From Brevipalpus yothersi (Eukaryota; Arthropoda; Arachnida; Trombidiformes; Tenuipalpidae): a stretch of 64,000 bases of DNA. Within the stretch, counting starts at the first letter, position 1; every line of letters starts with the position of its first letter. Below are positions 1 to 10,900 of this stretch, piece after piece. The position numbers and the translations under genes were made by a program. The stretch spans positions 1 through 64,000 of the forward strand of contig QZCP01000361.1 of the NCBI GenBank assembly GCA_003956705.1, read 5' to 3'. The notes below the pieces were generated by a model. That model was given only the letters and a program-made list of their open reading frames with translations, was not told where the DNA came from and did no database searches.

Positions 1-90
<90 letters not shown>
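1..90. repeat. (CT)n microsatellite, about 45 units
   Basis: A perfect CT dinucleotide tract runs from the window edge. It is followed by a branch-point-like CTAAT and a TTTCACAG acceptor at 149, so it probably lies within an intron of the RING-CH gene that starts outside the window. Confidence 0.95.
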
Positions 91-92
<2 letters not shown>

Positions 93-149
93 ATCTAGGT
101 GAGGGGAGCATTCATTCAAGGTGAGAACTGCCCTGCTAATATTTCACAG

Positions 150-1237
150 TTGCAGCAGTCTCGATTGGGTCTGATTTCACAAGCTGCGATGCTTCTAGTC
201 ACAGTCCTCTTCCTTTTCTCTGATGTTCTTGGAGGTCTTTGGAAAGAAAAGTATGTATAGCATCTTCTCACCTCATTTTGGGGATCTAATTTTTTATATC
301 TCTTCAGAGTTCCGGTCCTGAGCAGAAATGCTCATCAGATTATGTTCAGACTAGTGGAAATTGGAGTGGCTCTCTGGTATCCCTGTGTTTTGTGGAACTG
401 TTTTAGGCCTGAAAGGCTATGGGTTCTAAATCCACGGCGTATTCTGAAGAGAGATCCTAGTGATCCAAAGCTAAACGAACAATCTTTCCAAAATCTGGAA
501 TCTGAGTTCCTCGTTGATCCTGCCTGGCGTGAAAGAGGACCTGATTCAGGCTCGACGCATTCTATTGAGTGCTGGATCTGTTACGATAGTGATCGTAAAG
601 ATATGGGTCCTCTCATTCAACCGTGTGAGTGTAGAGGAGATGTTTCCGCTGTTCATCATGATTGTCTCAAGAAATGGCTCATGGAATCTCACGATAATCC
701 TGAGAATGTTCGATGCAGAGTTTGCAAAGAGTTGTATCTCGTAAAGAGAGGTCAAATTTGGCTACCTTCTGGTCTTACAATTTTACATTGGTCTCAAACC
801 ATTGGCATCATCATTGTTATGTGCACAGTGTTGGCTGGAGCCTACACAGCTGTTAGACTTTACCGTCAAATGACTGTCAGAACAGTCTCAGTTGGCTGCG
901 CCATCCTCTTCGAATACCTATGCCTAAGGTAGGTTAATTGTATTTCATTCTTTTGCACTTCAATTTACATTGTTGTTGTTCTCAATGATGCAGGTTTCTT
1001 GGTTTCAACATATTATCAGCTTATCATCGGGCAAAATTCTCTGCATTGAAAATTATAAGCAGAACAGATAATTTTGCTCCATCTTCATCTCAATCAACTT
1101 ATAGAGAACCCTCAATCTCGAAGAACGTAAATTCTCTCAGTCATTGCATCCCGGTTCATGACGTAACCAGTGATCTCATATTCACTTCTTCATCCAAAGA
1201 ATCGTGTAAAAATTCCCTTTATCAAAGCGATACCTAG
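150..1237 (+). CDS. RING-CH (MARCH-type) membrane E3 ubiquitin ligase, 5' partial
   Basis: Probable membrane-anchored E3 ubiquitin ligase. Coding exons are 150-250, 308-928 and 994-1237; introns 251-307 and 929-993 have GT-AG ends and compatible phases. The frame is open upstream to a TTTCACAG acceptor at 149, so the 5' end lies outside the window, although ATG 189 could serve as a start. A hydrophobic segment (MLLVTVLFLFSDVLGGLW) comes first. The C4HC3 RING-CH follows around 573-740: CWIC, CECRG, HHDCLKKW and CRVC supply the ligands. Two more hydrophobic stretches follow (IIIVMCTVLAGAYTAV and VSVGCAILFEYLCLRF), then a Ser-rich hydrophilic tail. RING-CH proteins transfer ubiquitin to membrane proteins. 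The subfamily was not resolved; the multi-span layout is unlike the simple two-TM MARCH1/8 group. Confidence 0.8.
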
Positions 1238-2287
1238 ACTAGATTAGAGAGAAAAATTCTCTCGCTGGAGCTGTATGATAATCTTCCGATTGGATTCCTC
1301 CTTGTACATCTCAACCCAAATTGAATGAAAAGCTTTCCATTTTCACCTACCTACATGTCACACTCCCTCTGTTTGTCAAGATTTATTCGGGTATATCAGT
1401 GTGAATTTCTATTTATTGAAGATTAAAATATATATATACTGTCACCGCTACTCGTATTTTCCCTAATTAATTTTCTTCTCGAATTCTCTCTCTTTGAATG
1501 AAACGATGATAAAAATTTGTTCGATGAATCGAGAGTGAAAAAAATGCTGATGGAAGTGAGTTTGCCTCTAGATTTACAGAAATAGCACTTTTAGATGTGA
1601 CTGTCTTGAAAAAATGCAGCCTGTAGGAAATTTTTATCACGAGAACATAATCTTTCGTGAAATAGATTGAATAATCGTGAATGGCATCAAGTTTTCATAA
1701 CTTCAATCCGTATCGATGCCTTATCGAGTTGATGAGTTGAATACTTCACATTTACATTCACATGAAGGGATTCAAAGGCTTACCAAGGATGATTAAGGTT
1801 TGTCTGAGAAAATCATCAAGATAAATTCTAACCAGAGATGAATGGGGAACATTTGCACCAAAAAAAGGTAGAAAATTATAAAAGTTCATATCACTGGCTA
1901 TTGATTTGCCCATTGAGCAAGGAAGCAAAGTTCACTTGCGTAGAGACCGATTATTCTATGAGTTTGAATCATGAGCTCTAGTGGAGACCAAGAGTGTTCG
2001 CTGCGAATTGGTTTAGGCTTTTGATTATAATAATAATAATAATCAACCATTCTTGTGGTCATGAGTTTTTGATCGGTATCGAATCATTTAAGTTGTGTTT
2101 TCTAGGCAACAATCCAGCCGATGAAGATTGCATCACCTTACAAGGTATTTATGTTGTCATACTGAGGTCACATGATGTGTTAACCAGTGTTTTGATTCAT
2201 GTTTTTGGTGTTATTCTCTATGTTGATTGCTCTCTTCTCCAAAAGCATGAACTGATTTGATTGTCTAGTGATCAGACAGTCGAGGTG
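1238..2287. other. Intergenic / 5' UTR, no gene seen
   Basis: AT-rich sequence with no convincing exon. An open frame at 1994-2260 begins with an ATA/ATT-repeat-encoded poly-Ile stretch and has no recognisable features. The last few hundred bases are probably the FKRP promoter and 5' UTR. Confidence 0.6.
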
Positions 2288-3808
2288 ATGGAATCTGCCA
2301 TGGCATTAGTGCCTTGGAAAAGGTTGGCAGTCCTTTTCTTCGTGGCCAATTTTATATTGATCTTCCAATTGTACTCAATGATCACAAATGAATGCGAGCA
2401 AGTTTTTTCACTCTATCCGCCAGCCTTTTCACGGAAGCCAAAAACACTTGTGGATCAATTGACGGTGATTATAGTCGATTTTGAGCCAGGCAGTACTCAT
2501 CTGATGGCCACTGTTGCAACATTCTGTAAACATTACCCATTCATCAAACTAGTCATCATTTCGGAAACGATTCTCTATCCACCGCTCAAGCTTTCCACCA
2601 AATGCAATGTTCATGTTCTTACGACTCACAATGATCCCACAAAAAGATGGCTCGATTCTGATCCTCTCAAACACATAAATTCCGAATATGTAATGATCAT
2701 ACCAGATTCGGTAATATTCGATAAAGGTACTCGATTAGAGCATATTCAGTTCTCTCGAATTGAGGAGCGAGATATCGTTCTGGTATCATTGATAACCGAT
2801 CCACAGCTCATTATTCACACCTGTATTGCAATCGATTGGGATATAAAACATTGGACTCTCAAATTTAGGAGGAAAGAAACTTATGATCAATGTGATTTTC
2901 ATGAGGGTGATTTCGCCTATCTGATGAAGAAAAAAATTCTTGAGCAACTAAACATTCCTTTTGCCTCTCCATTCCCGGAATCCTTTGCCATTCAAGCAGT
3001 TTTTAAGGGCCTCAAAATGATAATCGAAGATGATCTCAAATTTTTTACCATGAAAATTGTTGGACTCACTCAGCACGAATTGCTCAAAGCTGAAAGCCTC
3101 AAAAAATGGAAACTGTCCCAGCTATATCATCGCTTTAAAGTGAAAAAAGTTATCGAATCTGATGGTAGTGAACATTTCTATGGATGCACCAAAGAAACTC
3201 CAAGATGTTTCTCATCAATTGTAAATAATACTCCAGAATATTTGTATTGGCACCGATGGACACCCCCATGTTGCCTAGAAAATCTTCGCACAACAGCTCG
3301 GAGAGTTTTTTCTGTCTTTGAGCAATGTGAAATCCGCTATTGGCTGGAAGGTGGATCCTTACTAGGAGCAGCGCGACATGGAGATATCATTCCATGGGAT
3401 TTTGATGTCGATTTGGGCATATATGAGGAAGATATTGCTAAATGTCCCATTCTGTCTTATGCAAGAAAGCAACCTGTCAAGGATGATGAGGGATTCATAT
3501 GGGAAAAAGCTGTGGAGGGTGATTTTCTGAGAGTTCAATTCAGTGAGATAAATCGCCTCCATGTTGACATTTTTCCGTTTTATTCAGTAGATGGAATGAT
3601 GACGAAGAGAACTTGGTTCAAAGATCATCCACAGGATAAAGAATTTCCAGAATTTTTCGTGAAAAAACTTAAAAAGATTCCCTTTGTGGGGGTTCAAGCG
3701 TCAGCACCTAGTAATATCACTCAATTCCTTGAGTATAAATTTGGCAAAGCAGTCATAGACAATCCTCAATACCCGAACCCTGATGAAATGAAAATAACTG
3801 ACTTCTGA
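2288..3808 (+). CDS. FKRP: Fukutin-related protein (ribitol-5-phosphate transferase)
   Basis: Golgi type II membrane enzyme. In animals FKRP adds the second ribitol-5-phosphate from CDP-ribitol to the core M3 glycan of alpha-dystroglycan. The single-exon CDS gives 506 residues (human FKRP is 495). ATG 2288 is chosen because the open frame further upstream lacks an ATG. A signal anchor (LAVLFFVANFILIFQLYS) is near the N-terminus, followed by a GT-A-like stem region. The LicD-type catalytic motif is at about residues 350-375 (WLEGGSLLGAARHGDIIPWD, then the DVDLG aspartates). The C-terminal part keeps other FKRP hallmarks: WEKAVEGDF, HVDIFPFY and the terminal NPQYPNP. The match extends to the C-terminus, so the gene looks complete. 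A (GA)n tract starts 7 bp after the stop codon. Confidence 0.93.
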   Translation: MESAMALVPWKRLAVLFFVANFILIFQLYSMITNECEQVFSLYPPAFSRKPKTLVDQLTVIIVDFEPGSTHLMATVATFCKHYPFIKLVIISETILYPPLKLSTKCNVHVLTTHNDPTKRWLDSDPLKHINSEYVMIIPDSVIFDKGTRLEHIQFSRIEERDIVLVSLITDPQLIIHTCIAIDWDIKHWTLKFRRKETYDQCDFHEGDFAYLMKKKILEQLNIPFASPFPESFAIQAVFKGLKMIIEDDLKFFTMKIVGLTQHELLKAESLKKWKLSQLYHRFKVKKVIESDGSEHFYGCTKETPRCFSSIVNNTPEYLYWHRWTPPCCLENLRTTARRVFSVFEQCEIRYWLEGGSLLGAARHGDIIPWDFDVDLGIYEEDIAKCPILSYARKQPVKDDEGFIWEKAVEGDFLRVQFSEINRLHVDIFPFYSVDGMMTKRTWFKDHPQDKEFPEFFVKKLKKIPFVGVQASAPSNITQFLEYKFGKAVIDNPQYPNPDEMKITDF

Positions 3809-3809
3809 A

Positions 3810-3814
<5 letters not shown>

Positions 3815-3853
<39 letters not shown>
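3815..3853. repeat. (GA)n microsatellite
   Basis: Perfect GA tract immediately 3' of the FKRP stop codon, so it must lie in the FKRP 3' UTR if transcription continues past the stop. Confidence 0.95.
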
Positions 3854-3855
<2 letters not shown>

Positions 3856-4145
3856 AGAGGTGCTTTTAATTAATTTGATTAATTTGAGATTATGTTGACC
3901 GAATCTCGAGTCGTGTGAAATTTACTTACCAGTACATCTGTAAGAAGTCTGCTGAGATTTCTGGCCACAATTTTTCCAAAATATGGTGAGTGCATTTCGC
4001 CTGCAGTGTATGTTCTCATTTTAAATGTCTTCAGAGTGTCATCAAGATTGGAATGTACTTTTTACTGATCTATTTATTTGGAAATCTCTTTGGGTTTTAT
4101 TGTTTCTGTAGATCTGTTTTGCTCGATTTGAATCAATGAATAGAC

Positions 4146-4547
4146 ATGAGTTACATTAGAAAGAAAGATGATCTGGAAGACTTCAATTTGGAAACTAAAA
4201 AATACCTGGAGTCGATACGAGATTTTATTGGTGCAAGATGTTTTATAAACGAGGATTATCATAGATAATTTCATCATATCAGCAATAGAGCCAAAGCTAA
4301 GCTATCCGAAGAGGAGAGAAAGCAAGAAAAAAGGCTCAAAAGAAAAATTGGTCGTGTTAAATTGTGCAAATTTTGTGGATGCCGTCAAAGCTCAGTCATC
4401 ATAAGTAAAGAAAAGATTCCTCAATTTCAAAAGAGGAAGAAGAAAAAGATGTTTATTACACGTTGTGGTCTCTGTGAAAGACTAGATATATCGGCAGTTT
4501 TTGGTAAACCGTCTGCAGAGATAGATGAAGCATGCCTTATTGATTGA
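4146..4547 (+). CDS. Small basic protein with candidate zinc ribbon (one putative intron)
   Basis: No confident family assignment. ATG 4146 opens a frame that meets TAA at 4266 and then continues in the same frame to TGA 4545. A 72-bp intron 4211-4282 (weak donor GTCGAT, good acceptor CATATCAG) would remove the stop and keep phase, giving 109 residues. The C-terminal part has CKFC and, about 30 residues later, CGLC, separated by a Lys-rich stretch: a CxxC...CxxC zinc-ribbon layout after a basic helix. The layout resembles RNase P/MRP-associated zinc-ribbon proteins (Rpp21 or the C18orf21 type), but I cannot decide from memory. The next gene's ATG starts one base after this stop. A pseudogene with a real in-frame stop is the alternative. 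Confidence 0.4.
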
Positions 4548-4548
4548 A

Positions 4549-6136
4549 ATGGCGGGCAGTAAGCTAATCCTTGAAGGCTATGTCCAAGGTAACTACGTGG
4601 AAATCGCTCTTGATCAACCTATCATTGTTGGTGAGTAACTTGTACTCTCGAATGCTTGCCTATGAAGAACTGAACCTTCTCAAAGTCTCATTAAAACAAT
4701 TTCGTGTTCTGATGAGAAAGACACGAAGGTCAGATTGAAGATGGTGAATAGTCTATTGATCGGGTTAATTGGATTCTCATTCAATTGATTGATGTATTTG
4801 TCACACACTAATTGATGGTAATTTTTTCATCCTCAGGAAACAGCTTCCAATGTTGAAATCTCAATTCTTTGAACAAAAGTATGGACTTTCTGATTTGGAT
4901 TGTTTTGAATTCTCTGATCAAGGTAAGAGGATATTCAGCGTGATGACCCTCTTTCAAGGCTCGATGATGAGTATCAATCGTTCATTGAGAAAGAATTGAG
5001 GAATATTAGCTGTGTGAATATCATTAACAAGACTTGTGCATTACAGGGTGTCTCAAAATTAACCTCCGAAATCTGAAAAACTTTGAGAGCTCGATAAAAC
5101 TGAAGGAAGAGAGATAGAGCTACAGCGCTTGGGAGCTTGGTAGAGCATACAAGAGGGTGCAATGAAAAGTGTTTTGAGGATGATGGCTCACACTCTGGGG
5201 GGTGAAAAGGGGGGAGTCAAAATAACCACCATCTATTCCCATAGAGCTACCATGTTAGAGAAAATTTTCTTCTTTCTTCTTGAAATCTCATGAATTCTAT
5301 TCTAAAATATTGAGAATTGCTCAGATAACTACTTTAGAACATTTCATATCATTTTCATGCACATTGGCGGTCATTTTATCGAGAACAAAAAATCGAATCG
5401 AATTTTTCATCGATATTCATCGATTTTTTCTGATCTCAAAATGTTCTAAAGAGTTTTCTGGTCATTTTCTCTAAACAACTGGCATCAGTACTCTATTTTG
5501 ATTAATTTGATGTGCTGTTCATCAAAATCGGATGACTATCGAAGTAAAATTCTAGGAATGGCCTCAAAGCGGAAAGTGGCCTGAAAATCAGGAGAATAAG
5601 GAAAAATCGAAATTTTTTTTCTATGAAAATGTTTCTATGATCATCACACTCAAGCAATCAAGACAACAAGACTCTAGCTCTCTCACAAAAAAAGTTCTAG
5701 CTGATCAAAAAATCGGAGGTTAATTTTGTGACACCCTGTACATCAAGTCATGAAAAAGTTCACTTACATCTATATTTTCTTTCTCAGATTACTCTACTCA
5801 ACTGGCTGGAAAAACTGAAAGTCAATAGGTGAGCACTCGATTCAGTAGATTTTCAGTTAAAATCACCTCTATGTAACTCTCGATCATAATTTACCAAACT
5901 ATCGAGATCTTTTTATGAGGTTAGATTGATCCTAGTGCAGTCCTGCATCTTACACTACTTAATGGAGTAAAGTGATTCACGAGTCTCTAACAAGCAAACT
6001 TTTCGGTTATAGATTTTCGAGGGATGTCATGTGCTCAGGTGAACAACTCACACAGTATCTGATTAAATACGTTTTCGTTCCAAGTGAATTTGAAGAGCGC
6101 AAGAAGTTGCACCTCGCAGCGTTCTGTCCTAATTGA
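4549..6136 (+). CDS. Unidentified spliced gene interrupted by a MITE-bearing intron
   Basis: Assembled from short exons whose phases mostly agree: 4549-4630, 4686-4728, about 4837-5013, 5788-5828 and 6013-6136. Donors GTGAGT (4631), GTGAAT (5014) and GTGAGC (5829) and acceptors CTCAG (5787) and TTATAG (6012) are good; the donor at 4729 (GTCAGA) is weak. The first exon starts MAGSKLILEGYVQG. The C-terminal exons read NWLEKLKVN, then GEQLTQYLIKYVFVPSEFEE, and end AFCPN. One problem remains: around 4922-4928 the frame must shift (DQ followed by EDIQRDDPLSRL) and no normal intron fits, so there is either an assembly indel, an odd splice or real decay. Product unknown; it looks like a soluble protein of roughly 150 residues. 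Intron 5014-5787 carries the transposon described separately. Confidence 0.45.
5044..5738. mobile_element. Tc1/mariner-type MITE with TA target-site duplication
   Basis: Terminal inverted repeats of about 26 bp start CAGGGTGTCTCAAAATTAAC on the left. The right end, read on the other strand, differs from it at one position over this length. The dinucleotide TA flanks both ends (5042-5043 and 5739-5740), as expected for the IS630/Tc1/mariner superfamily. The 695-bp interior has no transposase frame, so it is a non-autonomous element. It sits in an intron of the unidentified gene; without it that intron would be about 77 bp, the usual size here. Confidence 0.85.
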
Positions 6137-7416
6137 TTCAATGATGATCATCGAATGACAATCATCACGAATGCTCAAGAATCATCAATGGAGGTTTGTA
6201 ATGAGTCCCCAGTCTCTGTTCAAGGATTATTCAAATAATTTGAATCAAATTACAGCAATCATTATCTGAGCTCGATACTTGGAAAACAGTTGACAGTGTT
6301 AACATATTCTGGTATTATTGGTGCTGGAAGAAGAAGGTTAATAATAATAATGCTGAGTATTTTTTTCTTGTGTGAATGTGAGCAATGTTGCAATGCAGTG
6401 AACTGACTACAATATCATTATCCATAGTGTCAAATTATTATCATTCAATTGATATACCATTCATCACAAAATTATTTTCCTATATATTGATGGTGACACA
6501 ATTTGGTCATCTTATCAGGGAGTGTAACCATTCAACTGTACTTGTCTGATCTTTCTCAAAGTTGTATCTCCTCGAGTTGCTCTATCCTCCTTTTATTTTT
6601 TGGTCGTAGGTCCCAAAAGGAACTTCAACCTGCTTAATCAACGAACGGCATGCTAAAAATGGCTGGTGGGATTGAGACATGATGGTGAATGATTTGTTTG
6701 ATTGTGGTGGTTCTGGCAAATTTTCATATGTGGAACATGGAGTAATAATGGTGTGAACAATCAAAGAAAGTACCAAAAAGCGATTTCAAGCGAAAAGTTG
6801 ATAAATTCCAAAGATATATCTAAAAGATAAAAAGTGGAAAAAAGTGAACACGTGCTCTCGCTGCCCGCACAATGGTTTACCCAGTGAAAATAGGGTTTTT
6901 GAATAGTTTCAATAAAAGCCAAGCGGTTTTGTCTGCGATAAATGAGCTCAAAAGTTACTCGAATAGTTGGATTAAATGAAGGATAGGATAAAGATATTTT
7001 ATTTCTTGAATAATCTTTTCTATCACTTTAATCTTTTCTTTAACCGCTGCTCTAAGCATTCTTCCTTCTCCTGTCTAGTGTAGATAAAAGGTGTAAAAGC
7101 ATCAATTGCTCACACTATATCAAGAGTTAATTTTCCAAAAACTTTTCTTTCTTACTTTTTAATATCTGTCCCTGAAAATGCATTGATACATTAAAAACAT
7201 GCTTTTTCACACACAATGTACCCCTGCTAGGTATACAAGTATGTATGTATGTACACTCGCATTCATGTATAATTCGGTAATAAATCAGATGCTGCCGTCT
7301 GTATTAGCTTTCTCCCTCTCTCAAGCTGGCCTCGTCTCTGACCACCGAACTCGGTGAGAAACTTTCTCCGGAATGTTTTATGAAAAAAAAACTCGTAACA
7401 GGATTCAGCTCTCAAA

Positions 7417-7474
<58 letters not shown>

Positions 7475-7960
7475 CATCAATGTTTCACCATCAATTAGGG
7501 GGAAAAGTTGAGATTTGATGAAATGTTTTGTCTTGTTTTGTCAATATTAGTTTCCCCTTCTCTCAAATCATCGGACATTTAATGAGCCTAATTTGAGCCC
7601 TAGTATTTTGAGCTGAGTACATCTGAACTTTTCATCAAACTCTGTGATGAAGAGGTGGAAAGGATTGATCCGCGGTGGAGATTTGCAACTAGAGATCAGT
7701 CGGACAAAAGTGAATTATTGGCATTCAAATTGACGTATGATTTCCTGGTAAAATTATCCGCGCATATCGATGAGTTCTTTTTCCTCAAACGCTAACTCTT
7801 TTTCTCCACCACGTAGGATGTGGGAAGAAATTTATTCACATGAATTTCGTGTTTTTTGTATTATGAGATGAAATAATTTTCAATTAGAACCCAGGGAAGT
7901 TATAGAGTTTTTTTTCAGTGACTGAAATAAATGATTAGAAAAAAAATCTCATGATCGAAT
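6137..7960. other. Intergenic region upstream of the fatty-acid synthase
   Basis: No convincing exon on either strand. It contains a perfect (CT)n tract at 7419-7472. The last few hundred bases before 7961 probably hold the FAS promoter and 5' UTR; no core promoter could be assigned with confidence. Confidence 0.6.
7419..7472. repeat. (CT)n microsatellite
   Basis: Perfect CT tract about 500 bp upstream of the FAS start codon. Confidence 0.95.
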
Positions 7961-10900
7961 ATGAATTCTATCATGGATCAGAACACCCTAGTTGTTTCGG
8001 GTATATCCGGTAGATATCCTCAATCGAATAGTGTTGACGAACTTTGGGAAAAAATATGTAAAGGACTTATTTTATACGAAAAAGACCCAACTCCTTATCC
8101 TAAAGGTAAGACGGATCAATTTGATTCTCATTCATTTCGAACCCAATTTAGAGCAATATTCCCTACACAAATTGAGCCATTTAATGCCAGAAAATTTTGC
8201 CATTGACCAATAAGCCCACTCTTTCTCTCAGTTTTCAAAAAATTGCCCAAATCTCGAGGTCTCATCAAAGATCCAGACTGCTTTGACAATGAATTCTTCG
8301 GAATATCATTGGAAGAGGCTGATTCAATGGATGCTCAAGTTAGAGTTCTTCATGAAGTAGCTTTCGAAGCACTTTGGGATGCAGGTTAGTCTATTGGAAA
8401 ATTTTTCACACAGTCAATTATATGGAATCTTAATCAAATTCGAATTTGATCAGGTATCGAGCCTTCATCATGGAGAGGCACCAAAACTGGGGTATTCATT
8501 GGAAGTTTCGGTGATGACATTGATCGTGTTGATAAGGCAATCTACGATAGTCCTGTAACTAGACTTTCATACTCATACGATTTCAGAGGTCCATGTGTAC
8601 GAGTGGACACAGCATGTGCCTCCAGTTTATCTGCTCTTCACTTGGCCATGCTCTCAATAAGAGCTGGTGAATGTTCCCAAGCCATAGTTGCTGGTGTGTG
8701 TATTCATCAAAAGCCAATGTTAGGACCAGGATTCATCGAGTATGATTTACTGTCCAGTAGCGGAGGCTCATGGGTCCTCGATTCTCGGGCTGATGGTTTT
8801 GTTCGTGCCGAAGCTGTAGTTGCTGTCATTATTCAGCCAGCTCCAGAGGCTAGAAGAGTATATGCCAACATTTTATCATGTGTTTCAAATACCGATGGCT
8901 ATACTCTGGAAGGTATTCTACACCCTCACAAGGATGCTCAAAAAGCAGCCATGAAGGAAGCATTGGCAAAAATCAATCTACATCCATCCAAAATTGAGTA
9001 TGTTGAAGCTCATCTTACAGGAACTCAAGCTGGTGATACAACTGAGTGTGCGGCCATAATGGAAGCTTATCGTAGTGGTAGTAAGCAACAAATTATGGTT
9101 GGAACTTTAAAAGCTAATCTTGGTCACACTGAAGCCGGCGCTGGACTTAGTGGGCTAACCAAAGTTATAAAAATATTTCAAAACCAACTTTTACCTCCAA
9201 ATATTGGTCCTGAAAGGCCAAATGAGAGGATTGAAGGACTCACTTCCGGTCAAATTGTTCCCATTGCAGAGCCAAAGCATTTCACCAAAGAAGTTATTGC
9301 TCTGGATGCTTTTGGTTATGGTGGTGCCAATTGTACGGTTATCCTGGGCGCCAATACTGAGGACCATTTATTGAGTGAGAACCAGGAAATTATTTTACTC
9401 TGTAACCGAACAAAATTTGGATTGGAGAAAATGAGGCAAACAATAGGTTGTCAATTATCGAAATACTTATCAGCATTTCCATTGTTAAATCAAATTGCCA
9501 AAACTAAAGCAGAAACTGGAATGGAGTATCGAACTTTCGGTTTGGTACGATCAGACAGAATAGATTTCAAAGGAATTGAAAAAATTGAAAAGAAATCTAG
9601 CTTGGGAATAATTTTCGGAGAATTACTAGAAACATCATTCTTGTCCCTAGAACATTGTAATTGGAAGAGCCAACTTTTAAAGCCCTATGGTCAAGCAATC
9701 AAATCGAATTACAGCAAGGCATTTCAGAACTTTGCTTCGACCATGGTTTTGATAGATTTACTAGCACTCTTAAACTTGAGAGTAGATTTCTGTTTGGGCG
9801 AATCTCTGGGAAAAATTTTGGTTGAATATGCTTCTGGTAAAAGGAGCCGTAAACAAGCTCTCGATTCATTCATCAACCATGGAAATGGATTCACTCGCAA
9901 TTCGGATTATATTTCAAAACTATTGTCAGGCAATAGTGTTACGGAAAAGATAAAGAATGCAATGAATGTGATGAGTAAGCATTCATCCAAACTAAGTACA
10001 CCTTGTACATTACTGGTCTTGGACAAACGTGTGAGGTTGATCAGTTTGTCCGAAGTTACATCAAACGAAATTGATTTTGGTTCAGTTTACGAACTGATCG
10101 GTAATCTTTATATAAATGGCCATAATGTAGATATTGACAAACTATGGCCAATCAAAGGACATGTGGATCGTAAGACACCAAGTTTAAGTCCTTTGGTTGA
10201 TTGGAGGCATGATAAAAAATTTTGCATAGATTGGTATCCACAGTTCTTCAACAATTCCAATACAACTCACCATCACATTGATCTGATGGATCCAGAATAT
10301 TCCAACATTCAAGATCATGTTATCGATGGAATTATCCTGATGCCAGGAGCAGGCTATTTATACTTGATTGGCAAGCATCTTGGTCAACTCAAGTATGGTG
10401 GGAATGCAACTGTTGGAACTTTTTCGTACCACGTGTGGGATGTATTTTTTGAGAAAGCTTTAGTACTTGAGGATGAGACTGATTTTGAAATTCATCACAA
10501 TCCTGGAACCAATTTTTTTCTCATCAAATCTAGAAACGAAATTTGTTGTCATGGTTTTGCATCCCTTCAAGTCGATGAGTGTCCAGAGGAAGAGACATCA
10601 TTGTTCACCATGGACACTCTTGATCTATGTTTAAATCGAGATGAAATCTATTCTATCTTGAAAATTAATGGATTTGATTTCAAAAAACACTATCAATTAT
10701 TGTACAAAGCTAAAGTTGCCCGAAGTCAATCTATTGTATCATACGATAGTGACATCATGGCAGTATATGATTCTCTCATTCAGTTGGATAATTTTTGGAG
10801 ACACTTGAAAGATCTTTATGTTCCTGTGAGTGTTTCTAATTTCTATTTTGAACATCGATCTTTCTTACAATCAATCAGAGAATTTCATGATGAATTGAAT

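Noticed and set aside
1994..2260. 88-codon ORF with an Ile run before FKRP
   Set aside because: The Ile run is an ATA/ATT repeat; no homology, and it sits in the FKRP 5' region.
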